DNA from: Novosphingobium sp. 9U
GTDB lineage: Bacteria; Pseudomonadota; Alphaproteobacteria; Sphingomonadales; Sphingomonadaceae
Direction: 5' to 3'
Assembly: GCF_902506425.1 (NCBI RefSeq)
Contig: NZ_LR732469.1
Location: forward strand, 372,001 to 436,000
Length of the DNA: 64,000 bases
This document shows, in pieces, positions 20,518 to 28,949 of the stretch; the first letter of the stretch is position 1; each line of letters starts with the position of its first letter. Both the position numbers and the translations under genes were made by a program. The notes beneath the pieces are model-generated. The model saw nothing but the letters and a program-made list of their open reading frames with translations. It was not told where the DNA came from and ran no database searches.

Positions 20518-22706
20518 TGTGCCTGCCGCTCCCTGAGGATGCGCAGCACCGTCGACCGCAAAGTCGGCAGCGTGTTGCGCGACTTGACCAGCACCGCTTC
20601 GACCCGGCTGCTCGGATCGAGCGGGACATCCTGAGCGGAGAACACGATCGTCGGCAGCGGCTCTCCTCGCGCGTCGACCAGCAAGGGCAGGATCTCCAGG
20701 CCCGAGCCATCGGGCAGGCCGATGTCGAGAATGACGAGGTCCGGTTTCTCCAGTTCCAGGATCGCACGTGCCGAGACCAGGCCGTTGGCGCGGATGACGC
20801 GCGCCTCGCCCGATAGCGAGGCGGCGACGACCTTCACCAGGTCCTCGTCATCGTCGATCTGCAGCACGGTCGGACAGTGCGCAGTAGAGCTTCCCAGCGG
20901 CGCCGGCGTCTCGGCGGCGCCATCGTCCTCGTCCGCTGGCGGCGCAGTCTCGGCTTCGATGCAGGGGAGCGAAAACGCGAAGCAGGCGCCTCCCGATGGC
21001 GCGCTCTCCACCCAGATCGTGCCGCCATGGCGGTGGATGATCTCGCGCGCGATCGCGAGGCCAAGACCCGTGCCGCCGACGGAGCCAGCGGTCGGAGCTT
21101 GAACGAAGCGATCGAAGATGTGCTCGCGATAAGCGGCCGGCACGCCCGGCCCCTGGTCGCAGATGCGCGTGACCGCCCCGCTCGCTTCGAACTGGAGGCC
21201 GACGGTCACGGTCGAGTGCTCGGGCGTGTGGCGCAGCGCGTTCGACAGGAGATTGGCGGTGACCTGGAGCAGGCGCTGGCGATCCGCCTCGACCGCGCAG
21301 GTATCCTCGTCAATATCGACCCGCAGCGTCACGCCCTTGACCTGCGCCGATCCCTGGCTCTCGGCCGCAGCCTGGCGGATGACCGCTATGAGATCGGTGG
21401 GCACCATGTCCAGCGCCATGCGGCCGCTGCCGAATTTCTCGAGGTCAAGGATATCGTTGGTCAGGCGGATCAGCCTGCGCGCGTTGTTCTCGGCGATCTC
21501 GACCAGCTGCCGGGCCGGATCGGGCAGCGCACCCGCCGCTCCGCCCCGCAGCAGGCCCAGCGAACCGACGACCGAAGTGAGGGGCGTGCGCAGCTCATGG
21601 CTGACGGTGGCGATGAAGTCGTCCTTGATCCGCTCGATCTCGCGCCGGTGCGAGATGTCGCGCACCGACGCGACGATGTGCAGGCCGTCGGGCACCGGCA
21701 TCAGACCCAGCGCGACATCGACCGGAATCACCCGCCCGTCCCGCGTGCGCGCCTCGCGATCGAGGAACAGCGAGCGCCGCAGCTTGCCCTCAGCCAGACC
21801 GACCCGCTCGTGGAAGCTGCCGTCTCCATCGGCGATATCGAGCACCACCGAGACGTCGCGGCGGCTGAGTTCCGCCGGCTCGTACCCCAGCACGGAGCGC
21901 GCAGCCGCGTTGACGTTCTCGATCGTGCCGCTGGGATTGAGGATGATGATGGCGTCGCTGGTGCTGTCGAGGATGGCGCGGTTGCGTGCCGATGCGTCGG
22001 CTTCGGAGACCATGACCTGCCAGCGCTGGCGCCGCGACACCCAGATCGCCACCATGCCCCCCAGCATCACCGCGCCGATGACGATGATCAGCAGCCAGAC
22101 GACCTGCCGCGTGCGGTAGGTCCGATCCCAATAAACGGCCCGGCCTGCCTCCAACTGCCGGGCATCGTCGGCGATCAGCCCCTGCAGCTCGGCCTCGATG
22201 CGGTTCATCAGCAGCAGCCCCTGCCCGGCCGAGACACGCGCCAAAGCCGCTTCTTGCGCCCCACGCCGGACCGAACCGAGCACCTGGTCCATTTCCGCGA
22301 ACTTGGCGGTGATCAGTTCCCGCATGACGCGATTCCTGCTGCCGCCGTGTCCCAAGCTGCCGGCCGATCGCTGCAGTGCGTCGAGCTCGTCCATGATCTG
22401 CTGGCGCGAGGGTTCGTAGCTGCGCAGGAACGTAGGGTTGTGAGTGATGACGAAGCCGCGCTGTGCCGTCTCCGCCTTGCGCAAGTTCGCCAGCAAGGTG
22501 AGCGCGCGCACGTGCCGCTCGGAAACGCCGGTCACCAGGTCGCCGGTGTGCCGCATGCGTCCATATTCGCCGTCGAGCCAGAGACCGAATGCCACCAGTA
22601 GCGCGGGCAGGAGGAGAGCGAGGATGAGGTAGCGCGGCATCCAGGGTGGCCGCGGCGCATCGACCGCTCGCTCCATGCCGGGCGTCGCGGTCACCTGCGC
22701 TGTCAT
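20514..22706 (-). CDS. Hybrid sensor histidine kinase (CHASE3-PAS-HisKA-HATPase-REC)
   Basis: This 730-residue protein has two membrane helices (about 26-45 and 201-222) that bracket a CHASE3-like periplasmic sensor with the AETAQRGFVITHNPTFL signature. A PAS domain follows (about 243-350), then HisKA with His370 in FIATVSHELRTPL, and the ATPase N box (LLSNALRHTP) and G boxes (DQGPGVP, GGTGLGLAI). A receiver at about 612-730 has Asp661 in VILDIGLPDG. The tethered receiver implies a multi-step relay needing an Hpt protein. It overlaps both neighbours by four bases. Confidence 0.95.
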   Translation of the reverse strand: MTAQVTATPGMERAVDAPRPPWMPRYLILALLLPALLVAFGLWLDGEYGRMRHTGDLVTGVSERHVRALTLLANLRKAETAQRGFVITHNPTFLRSYEPSRQQIMDELDALQRSAGSLGHGGSRNRVMRELITAKFAEMDQVLGSVRRGAQEAALARVSAGQGLLLMNRIEAELQGLIADDARQLEAGRAVYWDRTYRTRQVVWLLIIVIGAVMLGGMVAIWVSRRQRWQVMVSEADASARNRAILDSTSDAIIILNPSGTIENVNAAARSVLGYEPAELSRRDVSVVLDIADGDGSFHERVGLAEGKLRRSLFLDREARTRDGRVIPVDVALGLMPVPDGLHIVASVRDISHRREIERIKDDFIATVSHELRTPLTSVVGSLGLLRGGAAGALPDPARQLVEIAENNARRLIRLTNDILDLEKFGSGRMALDMVPTDLIAVIRQAAAESQGSAQVKGVTLRVDIDEDTCAVEADRQRLLQVTANLLSNALRHTPEHSTVTVGLQFEASGAVTRICDQGPGVPAAYREHIFDRFVQAPTAGSVGGTGLGLAIAREIIHRHGGTIWVESAPSGGACFAFSLPCIEAETAPPADEDDGAAETPAPLGSSTAHCPTVLQIDDDEDLVKVVAASLSGEARVIRANGLVSARAILELEKPDLVILDIGLPDGSGLEILPLLVDARGEPLPTIVFSAQDVPLDPSSRVEAVLVKSRNTLPTLRSTVLRILRERQAQ

Positions 22707-23341
22707 TGGGAGGTCTCTCCAAGCAGCGGCTGAAGGGCAAGGACGGCCTGCGCCCGATTGGTGACGCCTAGTTGGCGGAAGATCGCGGTGAGATGCGCCT
22801 TTACCGTCGCCTCGCTGACGTGGAGATCATGCGCAATCTGCTTGTTGGCGCGTCCGTCGGCGAGCGCAAACAGCACCCGCCGCCGAGCCGGCGAGAGCTG
22901 GGCCATGCGGTCGCGGATCGGGCCTGCATCACCTTTTACCGGACCAACCGAGAATACCGGCTTGCCCGCGACGATCCCACGCAGCGCATCGGCGAGGTTA
23001 TCCAGCGGCGCCGACTTGCGCAGGAAACCGGCGGCGCCAAGCTCGCGCGCGGCCCGGGCAAGGTTTGCATCCTCGCGCCCGGTAACGATCACCACGGGCA
23101 CTTGCGGCAGGCAGAACTGCAACCGCAGCAGCCCGGAGAACCCTTGCGTATCGGGCAGCATCAGGTCCAGCAGAGCAAGATCGAAAGCAGGTCTTTGCCC
23201 GGCGATGGCTTCGGCCTGGGCAATCGTGCCGGCGCCGGTGATCGCGGCGCCGGGTATTGCGTGGCGCACCGCGAGGGCCAATCCCTCGCGCGCCAGCGGA
23301 TGATCGTCCGCGATCAAGATCCTTCGCGTTTGCGTTCCCAT
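22703..23341 (-). CDS. NarL/LuxR-family response regulator
   Basis: This 212-residue regulator has an intact receiver: acidic Asp12/Asp13 in IADDHP, phosphoacceptor Asp59 in LALLDLMLPD, Thr87 and Lys109. A LuxR-type HTH spans about residues 148-205 (ADGRANKQIAHDLHVSEATV KAHL region). It is the first gene of the minus-strand three-gene signalling operon and is divergent from the Hpt gene, so it may control that gap. Confidence 0.95.
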   Translation of the reverse strand: MGTQTRRILIADDHPLAREGLALAVRHAIPGAAITGAGTIAQAEAIAGQRPAFDLALLDLMLPDTQGFSGLLRLQFCLPQVPVVIVTGREDANLARAARELGAAGFLRKSAPLDNLADALRGIVAGKPVFSVGPVKGDAGPIRDRMAQLSPARRRVLFALADGRANKQIAHDLHVSEATVKAHLTAIFRQLGVTNRAQAVLALQPLLGETSQ

Positions 23342-23476
23342 TGTTCCGACCCGGCGGCGCCTTCGCGCTCTGTTTCCTGCTTCAAACAGGGGTAAGTTCG
23401 GATTTATCGTTCTGGTGTACAGCGTTATTCATTCCAGAGGCGTTCAGATAAACAAAGCGCCCAGGGTCCAATAACG
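23342..23476. promoter_or_regulatory. Divergent control region between the NarL regulator and the Hpt gene
   Basis: This 135-base region must contain promoters for both directions. It includes a small inverted repeat, CCTG(CTTCAAA)CAGG around 23377-23391, near the regulator start. The part near the Hpt gene is AT-richer than its surroundings. No consensus promoter can be assigned with confidence. Confidence 0.4.
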
Positions 23477-24148
23477 ATGAAGAACGACGATCTATTGTTC
23501 CAAGACGCGCCGCTTGTCCTCTTGGCGACGCGTGATCGCAGCCTATCCGCCCAATTGTGCGAGGTTTTGCAGGCCCGAAGCTGGCGGGTCGGAATCGCAA
23601 CGAATGCCGAGGAGGCTCGCAGGATCGCCGCGGCAGAGCCGATCGCGATGCTGATCATCGACGGCAGCGAACCACAGGATGACACGAACCCGCTGGCCTG
23701 TGCACTTCGCGATAGCTCGGGACCCAGCCAGGCCGCGCCGATCCTCGCGCTCGCCTCAAGTAACGAACACCAAACTGATCCGAAACCGACCAGTGTGGAC
23801 GGTATGTTGCCGCCCTTGGACTCTGGAATGAAGCTGGTGCGCGCGCTCGAGCGCTGGCAGCCGGTCTCGCTCGAGCCGACTCGGCGGATCGTGGCCATGT
23901 TCGGTTCAGGCCCGATCGCGGGCATGATGGAGCGGCTGGCGCTGCGCCTCGAAGCCGCGCTGGCCAGCCTGGACCGAAACAAGATCGATACCGCCGAGGC
24001 CCATCGTCTGGCCGGCCTGTGCGGTACCCTAGGTTTCGCGCAAGCGCATGCGGCCTGGCTCGACATCTCGCTGGGGGACAGCACCGCGCTCGACGAAGCA
24101 CGCCGCACCACGCGCCTGACTCTCGCGGCGATCGCCCGGGGGCTTTAG
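23477..24148 (+). CDS. Pseudo-receiver fused to an Hpt-like phosphotransfer domain
   Basis: The 223-residue product has an N-terminal receiver-like half and a C-terminal helical half. In the first half Asp62 (MLIIDGSEP) sits where a phosphoacceptor would be, but the acidic pair is lost (LLATRD) and the conserved Lys is replaced in MLPPLD (111-115; other regulators here have ILKPFD). In the second half AHRLAGLCGTLGF (His176) fits the Hpt motif HxLxGxxxxxG. It could pass phosphate between the hybrid kinase and the regulators encoded divergently. Assignment of the N-terminal half is tentative. Confidence 0.7.
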   Translation: MKNDDLLFQDAPLVLLATRDRSLSAQLCEVLQARSWRVGIATNAEEARRIAAAEPIAMLIIDGSEPQDDTNPLACALRDSSGPSQAAPILALASSNEHQTDPKPTSVDGMLPPLDSGMKLVRALERWQPVSLEPTRRIVAMFGSGPIAGMMERLALRLEAALASLDRNKIDTAEAHRLAGLCGTLGFAQAHAAWLDISLGDSTALDEARRTTRLTLAAIARGL

Positions 24149-24404
24149 CTTCCGGAGCACGGAGGGCGCGTCGTCTCGCAAGCGCCGCAAGTAACGCACA
24201 TGAAGCTTCGTAGATGTGGCGTGCAGCATGATCCCGGCCGATCGCCGGTGCACGCTGCAGCATCACGCTTCCGAATGCCGCAAACGTATGAAAGTTCCTG
24301 CGATTTTTTGCGCTGGTTAATTTCGCGTTATCCCGCGGGCTTAGGTTCTTCTTAAGATTTCGGGACACAGCATTGTCGTGCGAGGGGGCAGAGAGGATAC
24401 GGCG
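24149..24404. promoter_or_regulatory. Leader region upstream of the autotransporter
   Basis: This 256-base gap has no supported gene. Its second half is AT-rich (around 24280-24365) and should hold the autotransporter promoter. A ribosome site AGAGAGGA precedes the ATG at 24405. Confidence 0.4.
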
Positions 24405-27400
24405 ATGCCCAAGACTTACAGGGGTACGGCAAGCAGAGTCGCAATGACCGCTTGTCTTGCAGCAATCGGCACGACTACTTTTGCATCACAAGCACAGGCA
24501 CAGAATATCTGCAGCGCTCTGCTTGGAGCGACTACGTGCGACGTAACCACCGACACGCTGGTTACGCCACTGCTCCCGGTCACCGGAACGCTGGATGTGA
24601 CGGTCAACAGCGCCACCGACCTCCTCGGCTCGGTCGCGGCCGACGCCACCGGGGCCGTCGATCTGGCGGCCAATAGCAACATCCTCTCCAACACGGCCAA
24701 CGCGCCAGCCCTGTCGCTGACCAGCGACGATGCGATCAATGCGACGGTCCAGAGCCTCACCACCAGCGGCGCCAACGCCACTGCTGCGCTGCTGCGCGCC
24801 GGCGCCGGCGTGACGCTCCAAGCGCTGGGACCGGTGACCACCTCCGCCGGTGGCGCAGACGGCATCAACGTGCTGTCCGCCTCACTCGACCTGACGGCCG
24901 ACGCGGTGCAGACCTTGGGCGCCGATGCGGACGGCCTCGAACTCGTCACGCTCGACGGTCCGATCGCGCTCGACGTCGATCTGGTCGAGACGCAAGGCGC
25001 TCTCGCCGACGGTGCGATCCTGAACGCAGTTGGCGGCATCGACCTCGATGTCGGCGTGCTGCGCACCGAAGGCGGGCAGGCGCTCGGCCTCAATCTCTCG
25101 ACCGACCCGACGGCCTGCGCTGCGCTGGCGGCCGGCAGTTGCGACATCAACGGCGTGGTCGGCACGCTGACCACGCAAGGACCCGGCAGCATCGGCGCGC
25201 TGGTCAACGCGGCTGCCGCGACCACGCTTACGGTCGACGTGCTGCAGACCAACGGCAACGACGCGGCGGGCATCGATCTCACCACCACTCCGCAAGCCTG
25301 CCTCGTGCTCGGCGCCGGCGCCTGCGGGACCGACTTCACTGTGGGCAACCTGCTGACGTTTGGTGACCGCTCGCCCGGCATCCTTGCCACCATCGTCGGC
25401 CCGACGAACGCGAACGTCGACCTGCTGGAGACCGACGGCGTCGACTCGCCCGGCATCGCCATCGTCGGCGATCCCGCCGCTTGCGTCCTGCTCGGCTCGG
25501 GCGCGTGCGACACGGGCGTGAACGTAGGCAACCTGCTGACTACCGGCGACGGCTCCGGTGGCCTTGCCGTCGACGTGCCGGCGCTGATCACCGCCGATCT
25601 CGGCTCGGTCATCACGCAGGGCGACAATGCGCCCGGAATCGTCCTCAACGCCGATCCGCAGGCTTGCGCGACCTTGGGCGTGGGCGCTTGCGGCGTCGAT
25701 CTGAACGCAACCCAGGTCACCACTGGCGGCGCCAACTCGCCCGGCATCGGCATCGCCGCCGTCGGCCCGATCTCGCTCGATCTCGGCAGCGTGACCACGA
25801 ACGGGATCAACTCGCCGGCGATCGGCATTGCCACCGACCCGACGGCCTGCGCGATTCTTGGCGCTGGCGAGTGCACCACCGACGTCACCGCAGGATCGAT
25901 CACCACGGGCGGCGATGGCTCGACTGGCCTGGCGGCGCTGGTCAGCGGCCCCGTGACGGTGACCACCGGTCCGATCACTACGCTGGGGACCGATGCCGAC
26001 GGCATCGCCCTGGTCGCCGATCCGACCGCCTGCCTCGTCGCGGGCGTCGCCACGTGCCCGATGACCGTCGCCACGGGTCCTGTCAGCACGGGCGGCAATG
26101 GCTCGACCGGGATCGGACTGGTCGCAGCGGGACCGCTCCAGCTCGACACGGGCAACGTCTCGACCCTCGGGCTTGATGCACCGGGCGTGGTCGTCGGCGC
26201 CGACCCGACTGTGTGTGCGATCATCGGCTCGGGCGCTTGCACGACCACCATCAACACCGGGTCGATCACCACCAACGGCGACGATTCGCCGGGCCTTGGC
26301 GTGCTCGCGGGCGGTCCGCTGACCGTCACCACCGGGCCGATCTCGACGCTGGGCACCGATGCCGAGGGCATCACCCTGGTTACCGATCCCACGGCCTGCG
26401 TGCTGGTCGGTGCGGTCTCGTGCGCCACCACCGGCGTGCTCGGACCGGTGACCACCGGAGGCGACGGCTCCACCGGCATCGGCGTCGCGGCGGCCGGGCC
26501 TGTGCGGCTCGACACCGGCAGCATCACCACGCTGGGCAACAACGCGCCCGGCCTGGTGGTCGATACCGACCCGGCGGCCTGTGCCATCATCGGCAACGGC
26601 ACTTGCACCACCACGGTCAACACCGGCTCGGTGACCACCGGCGGCAGCAACTCGCCCGGCGTCGGCATCATCGCCGGCGGTCCGACGACGGTGAGCACGG
26701 GTCCGATCACCACGGCGGGCGGACAGTCGCCCGGCCTGACGGTGACCACCGACCCCGCTGCCTGCCTCGCCGTCGGCGCGGCGCTGTGCACGGCCGAGAT
26801 CGTCACCGGCCCGATCCAGACCGGCGGCACCGACTCGCCTGGCGTGACCGTCGGCGTGACCGGCCCGACCACCATCACCACCGGTCCGATCACCACGGGC
26901 GGCGGCAACTCGGACGGCGTGACGGTCACCATCGACCCGACGCTGTGCCTGGCACTCGGCCGCACCGACTGCGTCACCACCGTCAACACCGGCCCGATCG
27001 ACACCGGCGGCCCAGGCTCGGGCGGCGTCGTCATCACCGATCCGGGTAGCGGTCCTGGTGGAGGGACCGGCGGACCTGGCGGCGGCACCGGCGGACCGGG
27101 AGGCGGCACCGGCGGCGATACCGTCACCGTGATCACCGGCCCGATCACCTCCGACGACGACGGCGTCAACGTCGGCACCGGCTGCACCCAGGTCAACGTG
27201 ACGGCCACCGGCCCGATCAACTCGCGCACCGGCACCGGCATCGAAGTCGCCAGCGCTTGCGGGGTCACCGTCACCACGCTCGACGGCGCCCCCGTCCAGG
27301 GCGCGACCGGCGGCATCGACGTGACTTCGGGCACCGGCTCGGTGATCACCATCGGCGACCTGGTGCAGGCGGGCAACGGCCTGGCGGTGCAGGTCAACGG

Positions 27401-28877
27401 TGCGGCAACCGTGGTGACCAACCAGGCCACCGGCGAAGTGATCGGCCGCATCGACCTGACCGATGCGAACGACGTGTTCAACAACGCCGGCAGCTTCCGC
27501 CCGGTCGGCAACAGCAGCTTCGGCGCGGGCACCGACGTGCTGAACAATTCCGGCTCGATCGTCGTCAACCCAGGCGCCCCGGCAGCGCCGGCGGCTGTGA
27601 CCTTCACCGGGTTGGAGACGCTCAACAACTCAGGGCTCATCGACATGCGCAACGGCCGGGTGGGCGACAGCCTGACCGTTCCGGGCGCCTTCGTCGGCTC
27701 GGGCGCGAGCACGCTGGGGGTCGATGTCGGTGCCACCACTGCCGACCGCCTCGTCGTCGGTGGCGCGGCGACCGGCTCCACCCAGGTGCTGGTCAACGGC
27801 CTCAACGGCGGCTTCGTCAACAACGCCGTCGTCGTTGATGCCGGCGCGGGCACCAGTGCCGGTGCTTTCACGCTGGGCAACGGCGGCACTGTCGGGATCG
27901 TGGACTACTCGCTGGTCTACAACCCGGGCACCAACGACTTCGCGGTCTATGGCCTGCCCAACCAGTCCGCCGTATCGCCACTGCTGCTCGTCGATGGTGC
28001 CCGCCAGATCACCTACCGGTCGAGCGACGCGGTCGCCGCCCACCTCGATGGGGTGCGCACCGGCAAGGCGTTCTGGATGGATGCGTATGGCCTGGTCGAC
28101 AAGCGCCGGCAGGGCTTCGCCACCACCGCCTTCGGCCAGCCGGTTGGCTACTCGCTCGACAGCACGCAGGACTTCTTCGGCGTCCAGGCCGGCGTGGACC
28201 TGCTCGGGACCGAGACCGGCACGGTTGCCGGCATCACCGGCGGCTATGCCAGCAGCCAGCTGAACATCGCGGCAGGCGCTGGCCGGGCGCGATACGACAG
28301 CTTCAACGTCGGCCTCTACGGCCGCGCCGCTGCCGGACCGATCCGGATCGAGGGCCTGGCCAAGTACGAGCACGTCAAGGCCAAGTACGGCGATGCCCTG
28401 ATCGGCGTCAGCGACCGCTCCAAGGCCGACGGTTTTGGCGGCTATGTAAAGGTGTCGGGCGCGTTCGGGTCGGACCGGTTCACGTTCTCGCCCTTCGCCT
28501 CGCTCGACTACTCGGACCTCGACTGGAAGGGTCTCGACCTCGGCGTCGCCACCGCCGACTTCGACACCGCCAAGGGCCTGCGCGGCAAGGCGGGGGCGCG
28601 CGTCGATACGCTCGTCTCCGACGGGCCGAGCAAGATCCGCCTCTACGCCTCGGGCGCCTACGTGCACGAGTTCAAGGGCCGCGATCGGATGACGCTAGAG
28701 GGTGGCGGGTTCAGCTTCGCCTACCGCCTGCCGGCAGTGCCCGACTACGGACAGGCCAAGATCGGCGTCGCCATCGACCAGGGCGAGCGGGTCAGCGGCT
28801 TCATCGAGGCTCAGGGCGACTTCAGCAGCTCGTACAAGGGCGGCGGCGCCCGAGCGGGGCTCTCCCTGCGGTTCTGA
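24405..28877 (+). CDS. Large autotransporter with cysteine-pair repeat passenger
   Basis: This 1490-residue protein starts with a signal peptide (cleavage near QAQA-QN, residue 33). The passenger is Gly/Thr-rich. From Cys238 it has eleven units of exactly 61 residues, each starting with a C-x7-C pair (for example CAILGAGEC, CLVLGAGAC) and holding two TTGG-type turns, as expected of a beta-solenoid. A Gly-rich hinge (GPGGGTGGPGGGTGG) follows near residue 890. The last 280 residues look like an autotransporter barrel ending in GLSLRF with the terminal Phe. It is a type V secreted surface protein; its ligand is unknown. Confidence 0.88.
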   Translation: MPKTYRGTASRVAMTACLAAIGTTTFASQAQAQNICSALLGATTCDVTTDTLVTPLLPVTGTLDVTVNSATDLLGSVAADATGAVDLAANSNILSNTANAPALSLTSDDAINATVQSLTTSGANATAALLRAGAGVTLQALGPVTTSAGGADGINVLSASLDLTADAVQTLGADADGLELVTLDGPIALDVDLVETQGALADGAILNAVGGIDLDVGVLRTEGGQALGLNLSTDPTACAALAAGSCDINGVVGTLTTQGPGSIGALVNAAAATTLTVDVLQTNGNDAAGIDLTTTPQACLVLGAGACGTDFTVGNLLTFGDRSPGILATIVGPTNANVDLLETDGVDSPGIAIVGDPAACVLLGSGACDTGVNVGNLLTTGDGSGGLAVDVPALITADLGSVITQGDNAPGIVLNADPQACATLGVGACGVDLNATQVTTGGANSPGIGIAAVGPISLDLGSVTTNGINSPAIGIATDPTACAILGAGECTTDVTAGSITTGGDGSTGLAALVSGPVTVTTGPITTLGTDADGIALVADPTACLVAGVATCPMTVATGPVSTGGNGSTGIGLVAAGPLQLDTGNVSTLGLDAPGVVVGADPTVCAIIGSGACTTTINTGSITTNGDDSPGLGVLAGGPLTVTTGPISTLGTDAEGITLVTDPTACVLVGAVSCATTGVLGPVTTGGDGSTGIGVAAAGPVRLDTGSITTLGNNAPGLVVDTDPAACAIIGNGTCTTTVNTGSVTTGGSNSPGVGIIAGGPTTVSTGPITTAGGQSPGLTVTTDPAACLAVGAALCTAEIVTGPIQTGGTDSPGVTVGVTGPTTITTGPITTGGGNSDGVTVTIDPTLCLALGRTDCVTTVNTGPIDTGGPGSGGVVITDPGSGPGGGTGGPGGGTGGPGGGTGGDTVTVITGPITSDDDGVNVGTGCTQVNVTATGPINSRTGTGIEVASACGVTVTTLDGAPVQGATGGIDVTSGTGSVITIGDLVQAGNGLAVQVNGAATVVTNQATGEVIGRIDLTDANDVFNNAGSFRPVGNSSFGAGTDVLNNSGSIVVNPGAPAAPAAVTFTGLETLNNSGLIDMRNGRVGDSLTVPGAFVGSGASTLGVDVGATTADRLVVGGAATGSTQVLVNGLNGGFVNNAVVVDAGAGTSAGAFTLGNGGTVGIVDYSLVYNPGTNDFAVYGLPNQSAVSPLLLVDGARQITYRSSDAVAAHLDGVRTGKAFWMDAYGLVDKRRQGFATTAFGQPVGYSLDSTQDFFGVQAGVDLLGTETGTVAGITGGYASSQLNIAAGAGRARYDSFNVGLYGRAAAGPIRIEGLAKYEHVKAKYGDALIGVSDRSKADGFGGYVKVSGAFGSDRFTFSPFASLDYSDLDWKGLDLGVATADFDTAKGLRGKAGARVDTLVSDGPSKIRLYASGAYVHEFKGRDRMTLEGGGFSFAYRLPAVPDYGQAKIGVAIDQGERVSGFIEAQGDFSSSYKGGGARAGLSLRF
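25116..27030 (+). repeat. Eleven tandem 183-bp repeats encoding the autotransporter passenger
   Basis: The first conserved Cys codon recurs every 183 bases from 25116 to 26946, with no net insertion or deletion over ten intervals. Each unit encodes 61 residues. Unit 11 is complete only in its first half. DNA copies have diverged, so the repeat is old, but the register is strictly kept. Confidence 0.9.
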
Positions 28878-28888
28878 CCGCACACCTC

Positions 28889-28920
28889 GGGGAGGACGGC
28901 ACCGCCGCCCTCCCCTTTTT
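28889..28920 (+). terminator. Rho-independent terminator after the autotransporter gene
   Basis: GGGGAGG pairs with CCTCCCC around an inner CGG/CCG pairing, and the stem is followed by TTTTT. It begins 12 bases after the autotransporter stop codon and precedes the EAL gene. Confidence 0.85.
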
Positions 28921-28949
28921 ATTGCGACGGAAAGGTTTTGCACTTGGAC

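Noticed and set aside
25116..27030. Regular repeats considered as a CRISPR array
   Set aside because: The 183-base units are contiguous, coding and in frame, with no spacer-like unique segments between short identical repeats.
24416..27889. A very long open frame on the minus strand inside the autotransporter gene
   Set aside because: It is a Pro/Ser-rich mirror of the regular Gly/Thr codons of the repeats, with no start signal or recognisable domain. The plus-strand frame has a signal peptide and a barrel.
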